Source of the DNA: Flaccisagitta enflata
Lineage: Eukaryota > Chaetognatha > Sagittoidea > Aphragmophora
DNA: 64,000 nt
Reading direction: 5' to 3'
Assembly: GCA_965153355.1 (NCBI GenBank)
Contig: OZ231127.1
Location: forward strand, 19,282,001-19,346,000
The notes under the pieces are model-generated. The model saw only the letters and a list, made by a program, of their open reading frames with translations, did not search any database and was not told the origin of the DNA. The position numbers were made by a program, and so were the translations under genes. Of this stretch, positions 22,407-41,749 are shown piece after piece (the first letter of the stretch is position 1; each line of letters opens with the position of its first letter).

Positions 22407-23181
22407 TAATTTCAAATTGACCCTAAAAAAAGTTCCCATCAAGCTAGAAAGCTGCACATTGGCTTGTTTGAAAGAAAACCATGAATGACACATTATGAAA
22501 GGGCACATAAAAACGATTCAGCAAAGTCTCGGGATGCAATTGGCGTCCTGTACAGAGACCTAGCTACTGTAGAATGGGAACTTTTGAGATAACTTCAAAT
22601 GGTTACCAATTTGAGTTACCAGGCTTAGACAGGAATGCAGTTATGCAACCTACTTATAACAGTTAAATCTTTATAGACCTCAGCATCCTTAATCCCTTCA
22701 CTGGCCAAACCCTAACCTGCTCCCACCTGACTGTAGCTGTATGAGATTACAATTAAAGCAACAAGAGCAATCCCTAGGCCAAAATGAGCAAAGTTATACT
22801 CATACAAAGTTTGGGAAATTCCACTGAAATGTACTAAACGCGAGATTCATGAATACTTAAATCTTGAGTCTTTAATCAACCTCATCTGTATCAATGAGCT
22901 AGCTTTTGAAGTGTCAATTCATTTGCATGAAAAACAATTACACAAGCCGATTTTTTCATGATTTAATTGTGGGTAATTGAATGAATTCTCCAACGTGTAG
23001 GTCGTTTAAAACTGTAGAAACAGAAAAATACAAACTATCATTTCATATGCTGCGCAAGATGAGAGCCATAAAATGCGAGTGTCACTGCAACTGCACAAAT
23101 GTGTTCCCATTTAGGAGAGAACTCGCTATCTCTTTCAGATATTTTTTTTTAAGTTAACGGTCCACAAAATCCATTCAACTA

Positions 23182-23504
23182 CAGGAGATTCTGTCTAGAG
23201 TTAAGCGGGGCAAGCATTTTAGGAGCATTTTAAGCAGATATCATGAAAAACAAAAAAAAACAAAGAAAAAATGCTCAAAATCAAATTTGCTACAACTTCC
23301 CCACAATATGTTCTATAGGAATAATGCTTAAACTAATATTCATCTTCTGTTCAAAAAATAAAAACCATAAAAATGTCTTTCCATTACAACTGATCTTTAA
23401 AGAAAATTAAACATCTTATAATTATTCTATATTCTTCATATTCTTTTCTCAGCTTTTCCCATTATGCTTGCCCCCATTATCTCAAGTCTAGACGAGATCT
23501 ACTG
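23182..23504. mobile_element. Tc1/mariner-like MITE, diverged copy
   Basis: The left end CAGGAGATTCTGTCTAGAGT and the right end AGTCTAGACGAGATCTACTG match the termini of the element at 3872-4379, and GGGGCAAGC/GCTTGCCCCC follow inside. TA is present on the left but not on the right, and the middle is reduced. Adjacent 23570-23820 is related to the element at 38844-39167. The rest of 21704-24567 holds no gene that I can support. Confidence 0.6.
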
Positions 23505-24567
23505 ACAATGTAAAATACTATCGACCAGAAAGAATTAGTTTCATTCATTGGTTAACCACTTCTTTACTGTTATACACGACCTTTGATTATTTCCCACCCC
23601 CTTTGATTTTCTTCCCCATATAGCATTTTTAAGGTTTATATCGTGTTAAATTGTGTTTTACTATTCAGTCTTAATGATTTGGTACTGCCAAAAGTTTTAT
23701 TTTCCCCAAATTTTCTTTTTTTCTTCCCCCCCCCCCCGGCCTTCTTAGATTTTCTTCCCCATCTCCAAACCCTTTGATTAATTGAGGGATATGGAACTAT
23801 ATACAGGCCTAGTTAAACATTATTTATAGATCTTCTAAACCCATTGCAGAAGTAACTTTCTTTCGCGGGAAGAGTAGTCAACGTGGAGCTCTACAGCATA
23901 CATGAACGTGATATGCAATGAAATGTGCAATCGCAATGACACAAGAACGGTTTCTTCTTGTTTATCGAAATACTGCTAAAAATGAAATCATTCACACGCG
24001 TCTAAGAGACGGCGAATCGGCAAGAGATCATATGGTTTCGAACAAAAAAATCGATTATATAGATAAGACTAGAATAATCAAAGTGATGATACGACGGAAG
24101 ACATTTAATACAATCACTATCCATACGCCACTCACCAAAACATGCGAGGACGTCCAATCTATAGTCCAGTTTCAATCGAAAACGAGCGAGAGAAAAATAC
24201 TCAATCCGTCTATGTAGCGAGGCCTAATTCAAAAGCTCAAGCCGGGGAAATAAAGCTCGGCAACTGAAACTGAAGCTGATAAGATACTCCAAACGGCATG
24301 CATAATGCATGGGAGGTAGCGTATAACACAGTAGATGCTTTTCATCCAGAAAATCTTCATTCGGTTTTGTGAGGGTTGGTTGATCAGAAAGATGGAAAGG
24401 ATTCTCTTAAAGTAATCATTTCTCTCATCGATCACCACCATCGGCAAATCAAGCCTACGACAACCATGTGATTGAAATCGCGATGACTGAACTAGTGAAC
24501 TGGTGAATTTCTGGATTATATAATAACCATCGCTCTGAAAAAAGTTCTTGGCCTGACTAGTTACACA

Positions 24568-27500
24568 TCAATTCGGCCATTGAATTCCTTCAAAAAACGG
24601 ATGTGACTTGATTTCTTCGCAGCGTCCGTGGCCAGCGCCAAGGCGGCAATGAGGATGATACTTGAGTAAATCTCTCAAAAGTCCACGCGCTTCCGTAGAC
24701 ACGTGATCGGGAAAGTCCGTCAATGTACTATGAGCGTGAAAACCGTGGGGAAAGCTTCGGCTCAAGGGCGCGCCGACGAGCATCTCGTAGAGTACGGTGC
24801 CAACGCTCCACCAGTCGCAAGCGAATGGAACGACGGTCTCGCCGGTGGCGTCGTGAATTTCCGGCGCCGCGTAGAGCGAATCCCGCGAATCTTCGTCGAT
24901 AGCATTGTCTTGACCGGGAAAACGGCCGACGTACGTCAAAAGCACGTGACCTTTTTCATCCATGAGAATATTCTTCGGGTTGAAATCTCTCCATTCGATT
25001 CCTTGGCGATGTAATTGGTCCATCGCCACAACTATCTCGGCTCCCCAATTGCGAATACAAGCCTCGGGAATACGCGTCAACTCGCCATTGGCATCCTCCA
25101 TTTCCTTAAACAGAGCCTCAAAGTCGGCGGAAAGATTGCCCACGTCGTCGTCCGTAGAATCCAAGCCTTTCCCCGCTTCATCGCCGTTCTCCACGGCGGT
25201 GATCTCCACTTGCATCGTGTCTCCCGTCATCTGTATCTTGATGCTGTGATCGCTCTTTGAGTTAATCATGACCGAGGGATCTCCCTCGAAGTAGTCGGGA
25301 ATCAGCGACTCGCTTCGTGGCAGCGTTGGCGGCGCGGCCAGAGGCGGAAATGGGTAATTTTGCGTCAAAGGGGCCGTCACTTCCGCTTCTCTAGAATCGT
25401 AAGGGAAACCCGAGGCGCAAGCCTCGCAGCCGCATTGAGTCGAGCAAAAGTTTCCTTCGCCTTCATCTTTTTCATCCTCGTTGAGACGAAGACGATCATC
25501 GTTGAAACAAGACGGATAATCATCGCCGCGAGTTTTCATTAACTGCGTCGCTTGACACGAGTTGCAATTGCAAGGAGTCACGGGAAAGAATCCACTTCTC
25601 TGCGCCGCGGCGACGGCGACGTGCCTGTGTTCGCCCCCTCTGGGTAGCAGGTCGTCGTAAGTGTGCGAGGTGCTGGAAGTGCAAATAATTTCCGTGCTTT
25701 CCAACGACGAGGGCGTGAAAGCGGATGCGCGCAAACATCTGGAATTGTCTCCCGGGATTGCGCGGAATTGATGTTGCTGTTGATGGTGAGATGGATTCTG
25801 ATGATGCTGCGGCTGATAGAAATGCTGCGAAGGTCGATAATCCCCCGAAATGGGGGAATAAGTTTCTTCCGGAGTTTCTGGTATGGAGGAGGAGACGAGG
25901 GAAGAATTGAATTGATTGCTCGCGGATCGATGTACCGTGTTTGACTGGAAGCAAGCCTCGTTGAGACAAGGAGAAGTTTGGTCGTGACGATGATGCAAAT
26001 GATATTGTTGCTGCGATTGTTTCGCAAACAACCCTCTGTCCAACGAGAAGTCATCCACTCGCTCCTTGTCGCTGCCGTATGAGTATTCTTTATCAAGTGG
26101 GTTTGGATCCGATACGTTGAAACACCCTTGGTTGACGCCCAAGACGCCGCCGCCAACGTCGCCGTTGGTGCGATGGTTGCTAGCGCCTTCTGGCGGAACT
26201 CTACCCGGGAAGTCTTCGCCGCTGCTCGTATCTTCATCGACTGAGACCTCAGACTTGCTAAGGATCCGAGGATAAATCGCCATTTCGGCGTCGAAATTTT
26301 CCAGTGGATCTAAAGTGGAGATATGTTTTTGGCTGATATTGCGTTGGAGTCGCGCGTCTCCACCGCCAGCGAGAATGTAGTCTCCTGCTTGACCAGATTG
26401 ACCGACGTAACAGCGTAATGACGGCGCGGCGTCTGTCGAAGTTAAAGAGTCGCACCCTTCAACCATAGAGTTACCTCTTTGCCCAAACAACGTCTGAGTA
26501 TCGCGAGAAAAAGGATCCTCTCTTTCATCTTCAAGATGCAGAATATGGTCATCCGAGACGCCTATGATGGACGAGCCGCGTCGATCGGTGTCAAAGGAAT
26601 TGAGTGAAGACGCCGCGGGGTCCCGTGAGTCGATGGATTTCGATTTGGAAACTTGATCCTCTGAATACATATCCTCGCCTGTCGTTGTGACTTTCCCCGT
26701 CGTCTTGGGTGGCTCCAGAACCCTTAAGAGATTCTGACCACTATACGCGTTGGCGCGACCAGAATCTTCCCCATCGTTAGAGACGGCGGAGTCCTTCGTT
26801 GATACGGAAGTCAGAGCCCAACGTTTTAGGGAAGTAGGAGTGGAGAATTCCGCGGGAGTGACACTACCGGGTTGATCCGCGATGTCACCGTAGGATCCGG
26901 CGGAAGAGTTGGAACGGAAAAATGGCGTCAAATAGTCAAAGAGTTTTCCACCAACCGCGACCTCTATCAGTAAATAATAAGCGTGATGAGTTTCGTAATA
27001 GCGAATCATTTGCGCGACGAAGCTAATGTCGCGCGGAAGAAGAGGCGCAGAGTCCTTGTCATTGTTGACATTCTTTTTCGGCACGACCTTCAAAGCGTAG
27101 CATCCTTCATGATCGACATCCTCGAGACGGCTTCGTCCATTCACCTCGGGCCGCACAAGTAAGACGGCAAAGTCTAAAATTCCCACCACTTGAAACTGTT
27201 GCAACTCATCCGCATCGCCACGACGGTCAACGCTAAAGGAGATTCTCGCTGATTCCAGCGATAGGTCACGATCTTTTGAATTTGTTGGTAATAAAGCCGA
27301 TGCTGACAGCGCAGACGCATTATTTGCAGTTGTTTTAGCCCAGCGGTCGGGTTCGTGCGCATCATCGCCGAGAAATAACCGATAAATATCCTCGGCGCGG
27401 GTTAAGTATTGCGCAGTTTTTCGACGAACAGCGTCTCGGCGAGCGCAGTTGGTGTCTGTCTGAACCCCGGAGAGAAGAATTCCGACAGCGGCGCGATAAC

Positions 27501-28938
27501 AGTCAAATGCCTCTTGATACGATTCCGTTGACTCATAGTCCTGAGCTTTGGTGATCTGGTTAGCGGCGGAAACTATGTAGCTGGCGCCTTCGGGACCCCC
27601 AACGCGTACATCCCAATTGAGTAAAGCCTCGTCCCGCGTTGGACAGTTTGTAGACGGCTTGGCTGATTTTGTGGAAGCTGGCTGAGAGTCCTCTGAGCGT
27701 GCAATGTGCGCCATTGGTCCAATCTGCGTGGTTTGCTGTTGTTGTTGTTGTTGTTGTGTATCAGAGTATTCGGTTTTTAACTCCGGTTTGTAACCGACAG
27801 CGTCAATGGATTCTGCATCCTCGCTGGCGATAGATGCCGCTTCCACAGCATGACTGAGCGACGTTGATGAGTAAGAATAAAGATCATCCAGAGACCCTTC
27901 GCAAGGATGGCGCCAAGTTCCTCCAAGAGGCTCCTCTGGCGGAAATGCGACAACAGGCGCGTTGGAAGAGGCCGACAAACGAGGAAGAGACATTGACGCG
28001 CAAGACGAATCCCACTGATATTGAGGATTTCCATTTTGCACGGGGATTGACGAGTACGCGGCGGTCGTGATGTCATCGTGGCTGAGGCTGCGAGCCAAAT
28101 CTACCATTCCACCCGTGGTCAGAGAAGGAGATGAGGAAGACGCGACGTTGAAACCGCCGACCGGCCCGTTGTTTGAACCAGCAGCGGAAATGATGGCAAG
28201 ATTGGCAGTAGCGGAGTTAACGCCCTTGGTAGCGATCAATGAATCACCAGGAGCATTTTCGGCAAGAAAATATTCACGACGCGTAACTTTAGTACGAATG
28301 CGTTCAAAAGCACTGACGCTGTCTAGGTAAAATGAAGACGTATCCGAAGGTGGTTGTTGTTGTTGTCTCAATGAAGCATCAGAGTCTTTATGATGAGAAT
28401 GAAGGTGAGGTGGATAATGTTCATGATTGATTATCATGGACGACGAATCTTCCCCGCCGTTACTGGAGAGGTCGTCAGGCGTGGGAATCAAGGGTGTGTC
28501 GACGATGTGTTTGAGATCGTCTTGACGCACGACCAGCTCCGAGCCTTGAAGAAACGTCGCCAATCCGTCGCTTTCGTAAAGATGCGGTTGCGTGGCGACA
28601 AACTGCAGCAACTCTAGCGCCGCCAAACGACGTTCTTCGATTACATTCGCGTCGAATCGGCCAAACACTTTGACCTTGAAGTGGGCTTTGAAAGAGTCGG
28701 GAAAGGGCGCCGGACGACAAAGAGCTTCGTGGAGCCGATACAAATCTCGGTAGAGGCGCTTAAAATCATTGAAGCGGCGCCAGACGACGACCTCGACGCC
28801 AGCGTCGGGATTCTGTCGTGGAAACCGCCGATGAGTCACTTTATAAAGAGTATATTTTCCTTTGGAATGCAGCCGCGGCTCGGAGACGTCGAACAGACGA
28901 ATCTCCGCCTCCACTTGCCCCACACGAGGCATCTTCAA
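24568..28938 (-). CDS. RPS6KC1: RPS6KC1-like PX-MIT-pseudokinase protein
   Basis: A single uninterrupted frame of 1456 residues. N-terminal PX domain (about residues 8-140), with VVVWRRFNDFKRLYRDL and VFGRFDANVIEERR; PX domains bind endosomal phosphoinositides. MIT-like helices lie at about 445-530 (AANQITKAQDYESTESYQEA). A split kinase-like domain follows: the N-lobe at about 584-670 includes CYALKVVPKKN, and the C-lobe runs from about 1288 to the end with WRDFNPKNILMD, ACDWWSVGTVLYEMLVG and RLGAGHG. This domain order matches RPS6KC1 (RPK118), an endosomal protein that binds sphingosine kinase 1. The DFG motif is replaced by TYVGR, so it is probably a pseudokinase, as I recall for the human protein. 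The roughly 600-residue insert between lobes is Ser/Gln/Asp-rich with a cysteine cluster. Start: MKM; the second Met is equally possible. The complete lack of introns is odd beside its neighbours. Confidence 0.92.
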   Translation of the reverse strand: MKMPRVGQVEAEIRLFDVSEPRLHSKGKYTLYKVTHRRFPRQNPDAGVEVVVWRRFNDFKRLYRDLYRLHEALCRPAPFPDSFKAHFKVKVFGRFDANVIEERRLAALELLQFVATQPHLYESDGLATFLQGSELVVRQDDLKHIVDTPLIPTPDDLSSNGGEDSSSMIINHEHYPPHLHSHHKDSDASLRQQQQPPSDTSSFYLDSVSAFERIRTKVTRREYFLAENAPGDSLIATKGVNSATANLAIISAAGSNNGPVGGFNVASSSSPSLTTGGMVDLARSLSHDDITTAAYSSIPVQNGNPQYQWDSSCASMSLPRLSASSNAPVVAFPPEEPLGGTWRHPCEGSLDDLYSYSSTSLSHAVEAASIASEDAESIDAVGYKPELKTEYSDTQQQQQQQQTTQIGPMAHIARSEDSQPASTKSAKPSTNCPTRDEALLNWDVRVGGPEGASYIVSAANQITKAQDYESTESYQEAFDCYRAAVGILLSGVQTDTNCARRDAVRRKTAQYLTRAEDIYRLFLGDDAHEPDRWAKTTANNASALSASALLPTNSKDRDLSLESARISFSVDRRGDADELQQFQVVGILDFAVLLVRPEVNGRSRLEDVDHEGCYALKVVPKKNVNNDKDSAPLLPRDISFVAQMIRYYETHHAYYLLIEVAVGGKLFDYLTPFFRSNSSAGSYGDIADQPGSVTPAEFSTPTSLKRWALTSVSTKDSAVSNDGEDSGRANAYSGQNLLRVLEPPKTTGKVTTTGEDMYSEDQVSKSKSIDSRDPAASSLNSFDTDRRGSSIIGVSDDHILHLEDEREDPFSRDTQTLFGQRGNSMVEGCDSLTSTDAAPSLRCYVGQSGQAGDYILAGGGDARLQRNISQKHISTLDPLENFDAEMAIYPRILSKSEVSVDEDTSSGEDFPGRVPPEGASNHRTNGDVGGGVLGVNQGCFNVSDPNPLDKEYSYGSDKERVDDFSLDRGLFAKQSQQQYHLHHRHDQTSPCLNEACFQSNTVHRSASNQFNSSLVSSSIPETPEETYSPISGDYRPSQHFYQPQHHQNPSHHQQQHQFRAIPGDNSRCLRASAFTPSSLESTEIICTSSTSHTYDDLLPRGGEHRHVAVAAAQRSGFFPVTPCNCNSCQATQLMKTRGDDYPSCFNDDRLRLNEDEKDEGEGNFCSTQCGCEACASGFPYDSREAEVTAPLTQNYPFPPLAAPPTLPRSESLIPDYFEGDPSVMINSKSDHSIKIQMTGDTMQVEITAVENGDEAGKGLDSTDDDVGNLSADFEALFKEMEDANGELTRIPEACIRNWGAEIVVAMDQLHRQGIEWRDFNPKNILMDEKGHVLLTYVGRFPGQDNAIDEDSRDSLYAAPEIHDATGETVVPFACDWWSVGTVLYEMLVGAPLSRSFPHGFHAHSTLTDFPDHVSTEARGLLRDLLKYHPHCRLGAGHGRCEEIKSHPFFEGIQWPN

Positions 28939-29025
28939 ATCATTGAGATACCTAATCTATTCGAGCCATCTTCATAATTTGAGTTTATTTAGCTCCTCAA
29001 TGGATTTTTTTTAATTCCCTATGAG

Positions 29026-29092
<67 letters not shown>

Positions 29093-29589
29093 AATGAATG
29101 AAAACAATGATGCATGACAAAGCTAGAAATATTCAACCGATCACAATTAGTTAAAACTCAAGACATCATCTTCAGACAATGAGTTTCATTTGGTTTTAGT
29201 TTTTTTTTCTTTTTGTCTCTAGTTGACCCGTGCAAGGAAAACAAATGCCATGGAGAACATTCCTGACCCTGTAATTCTACGCAATCGTCGTCAAATTTTG
29301 TATCCAACTCAAAAATGGAAAGGGGAGACTGGAAAAGTAATTTTTTTAAAAGTAAGCGACTAAATCATCTAATAGTTTCATCTCGCATCGTTTTGTATCA
29401 CGGATGATCATTCATTCAGAGAAAGATATTCATTCTAAGAAAGATATGCTTTCCAAAATACACGATTGACTGAATCTGTACCGTGTAGAGGACTAGGTAA
29501 GAGGTTTCCTGCGCGTGACAAAGGGCATAGTCGCGCGAGTCTGTAGGAAGTGGGGAATCTCAACAAAGGCGAAGTTCATACGCGCGAAT
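28939..29589. other. intergenic, RPS6KC1-like 5' flank with (GA)n
   Basis: 650 bases between two minus-strand genes, with a GA tract of about 60 bases at 29029-29087 some 90 bases upstream of the RPS6KC1-like start codon. Such tracts can act as GAGA-type promoter elements, but nothing here proves that. An open frame continues past the C39-like stop on the minus strand in another phase down to about 29497, without support. Confidence 0.5.
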
Positions 29590-38789
<9,200 letters not shown>

Positions 38790-38843
38790 CTGAATATGAC
38801 GGAGAGGAGAATAGTATAGTTAACGTATTATTTTAAAAAATTT

Positions 38844-39167
38844 CAGGGGTGTATACAGTTGCACGGCTTTTGATTTCTCCCGCCCCTTTGATTTCCTTCC
38901 CCGCAACGTGTTGCGTCACATTGCAAAATCTGATTTTTTCCCCACAAAGCAATAATACTGTACATTTTATATTTAAATAGTGTTGAACTGTGTTGTACTA
39001 ATTAGGTTTTATCATTTGGTACTGCTAAAATCAATATTTTCCTTCAATTTTTTTTCTCTTTTTCCCCCTTCCTTTCCCTTCCCCACCTCCAAACCCTTTG
39101 ATTAATTTCCCCCTCCCCGCCGAGGGGGGGGGGGGGGGAAGGGAATATGCAAGAATATACACCCCTG
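38844..39167. mobile_element. hAT-like MITE (CAGGGGTGTAT ends)
   Basis: Starts CAGGGGTGTATACAG and ends with the inverse, TATACACCCCTG. Two CCTTTGATT...TTCCCC blocks lie inside. The flanks (AAAAATTT left, ATAATTTT right) are only loosely alike, so the target duplication is unclear. Related internal sequence occurs at 23570-23820 and near 4440-4480. It lies just upstream of the first visible C39-like exon. Confidence 0.6.
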
Positions 39168-39691
39168 ATAATTTTAAGTGAATCCCTTTGGCCTTCGCAT
39201 CCGTCATAGAAACCGTTCTAGGTACAGATGAAAATGTAATAGAACGAGAGGCCTTCCCCAAAACTGTAGAACCCACACTGGAACCTAGCATATTAAACGT
39301 AGGGGTTAGCAAAAGAGCGCTTTGTTTTGTTTTGTTTTTTTGTTTTTTTTTGTCCCCTGCGCTAAGTAAAACATGACACGAAAAAAGGACCAAACAACCA
39401 GAAGACAGAGCCTCTAATTGAGATGTGAGAACGTATTTTAAACGTGTGGAAAAGAAAATGAGATTGTGAATAAATCAGGGAGAATGGAAGTGTGAAAGAA
39501 TGAAGAAATATTTACAAGAAACATCAATGGAAGATGAGACAAAAGAAACTGAATGACATAAAAAAATGAAAGATAGAAAAAAGAAAAGGAAAGAAATGAA
39601 AGAAAGAGCACGATCAATTGATAACGATCTGGCAATAACCGTGGCCTAGAGGTAAAATTCACAAAGCTTTCCGAAATTCCGCCTCCTGATA

Positions 39692-40282
39692 TACACTTTT
39701 TTTTTTATAAGCACGCTAATTTTTCGGCTGAGGCTGAGTGTGCTTAGCAAAATCTCATTTTTGAGGCTGAAATTTGCTTAAATGCGTGCTTATCATTTAT
39801 CAGTAAATAATTATTCTATTTAGTCTAGAACAAAGTACACAGTAGGGTATAGAAAACAGTAATGCTAAAAGTAGTGTTGTATAGAATTAAGTATAGTATA
39901 AAATACAGTAATGAATGTATTTTGTATAAAGAAATATACAGTATCATTCATTGATGTTGTCCTATATGAGATGAGACTAGTATCTTAATTTAACATAAAC
40001 AGTTTTTAGATTTTTTATGTTATTTAGTATCATAATATATATTTTTTAGTGGTCCTTGATGCAGCAATAAATTCTTATCTAAGCAATAATATTCTTAAAT
40101 ATCATTGAAAATTAGATCATTTCTATTAGTATCAAAATCCTGAGTATACTGATAGATTGATATTATAGATAATTATAATTTCTATCAAAGTTTTTATTGG
40201 TTTTTGTAAAATTTCAATAAAAAAATATCTAAAAATTAGCCTATTTTTCAAAATTTACCTTTTTTTTTTCAAATTGGAAATC
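39692..40282. mobile_element. TA-flanked TIR element, copy 2 (inverted)
   Basis: This is the reverse complement of the 19229-19937 element. It begins TACACTTTTTTTTTTATAAG, then GGCTGAGGCTGAGTGTGCTT, and follows that copy through ACAAAGTACACAGTAGGGTA. It breaks off near CAAATTGGAAATC at about 40282, so the left-hand TIR of copy 1 is lost here. Confidence 0.6.
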
Positions 40283-40559
40283 TAATCCCTTTATTTTCTT
40301 TGTTGACTGGTGACGTTTGGAGACGCATTTGGAAACGGAATGCGTCTCCTATTGGATAACATGGAGAATCATTCATTTTTTAAGTGGCTCTGCTTGGCCA
40401 CCATTCTTAATAGATTTTTTTTCTGGCACAAAAACCTTTTTTGGGAAAAAAACTCGCGAGGAGAATACATTTTTTAGGCGACTCACCTTGTGACACTTTG
40501 AAAACAATAACTCTTGTGTCTGAAAAAGTGTCCTTATAAAAACAACCTCAGCAGTAACT

Positions 40560-41700
40560 TGGGAAGTCTAGTGCACTGGGGTTAAGAGTGTTGGAGCAAC
40601 ATTTTTGAGGTGGCTCAGTTGCTGTCTTAGATGATAATATCCTCAGGGGACTGACTTTGAAGTGCACTGGGGTTAAAGGTCTTGGGGTTAAGGGTGGAGG
40701 GTCTTGGTTTGGTAACATTTTCTTTTTGGCTCAACATGCAAAATTCACACTTATTCTAATATCAAAGGCCAAAGGTAGAGGAGTTAGTACCAGCTTGCCT
40801 GTCTCCTTTTTATCCCCATTATTGGTCTGTCTCCATCTTTTCCTTACTTTCTATCTGTCTCCCACTTTTTCCTCATTTCTTTTTTGTCTCCATCTCCATC
40901 CTCATTTTCTCCGTGTCTCCATCTCTATCTTTATTTTCTGTCTGTCTCCATCTCTTTATAGAGACAGACAAAAAATGAGGATTAAGATAGAAGCAGATAG
41001 ACAACAAAGATAGAGATGGAGACAGACAGATAATGAGGAAAAAGATGGCGACAGACAGAAAATAAGGATAGAGATAGAGACAAACAGAAGATGAGGCACA
41101 TTGAGGTTGAAAGCATTGAAGCACACTCCATCAACTTTGATTGGGCCTATCTTTTGCAGCGTGGCTAGAAGTAGTGGGGTTTAGGGTCTTGGGGTTAAGG
41201 GCGGAGGATGTGACCCTGATAACATTTTCTTTTTGGCTCAACTTTCAAAATTCACATTATTCCAATATCTAATGCAGAGGAGTTAGTTCCAGCTTGCCTG
41301 TCTCCTTTTTATCCCCATTATTGGTCTGTTGCCATCTTTTTCTTATTTTCTGTCCGTCTCCCACTTTTTCCTCAATTTTTGTTTCCAGCTCTATCCTCAT
41401 TTTCTGTCTGTTTCTATCTCTATATGGAGACAGACAAAAAATGAAGATTAAGATGGAGACAGACTGAAGATAAAGATCAGGATGGAGACAAACCAAAAAT
41501 AAAGATAGAGATGGAGACAGACAGATAATAAGGATAAAGATGGAGACAGACAGAAAATGAAAATAGAGATAAGCACAGACAGAAAATAAGGCACATTGAG
41601 GTTGAACGCATTGAAGCACACTCCATTGACTTTGATTGGGCCTATTCCTAGAAGAGTGGCTAGAAGCAATAGTTAGTACAGAGACTTAAAAACATTAGGT
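40560..41700. repeat. inverted partial copies of the 1.06-kb unit
   Basis: Blocks such as GTGCACTGGGGTTAAAGG and GGTCTTGGTTTGGTAACATT are the inverse of segments in the tandem units at 41750-46830. Two partial copies (about 40640-41160 and 41165-41690) each carry a GTCTGTCTCCATCTC / GAGATGGAGACAGAC foldback. No gene is supported. Confidence 0.65.
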
Positions 41701-41749
41701 GATGGCACAGGTTCTAAGAGGCACTGGGGTTGAGGGTCTTGAGGGCTTA

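Noticed and set aside
23918-24217. 99-codon plus-strand ORF
   Set aside because: No recognisable motif, AT-biased codon use like the surrounding intergenic DNA, and no splice or context support.
25578-26237. 219-codon alternative minus-strand frame
   Set aside because: A shadow of the RPS6KC1-like gene in another phase.
39031-39393. 120-codon minus-strand frame upstream of the first visible C39-like exon
   Set aside because: Half of it lies in the hAT-like element with its G-run; no acceptor or donor fits the needed phase.
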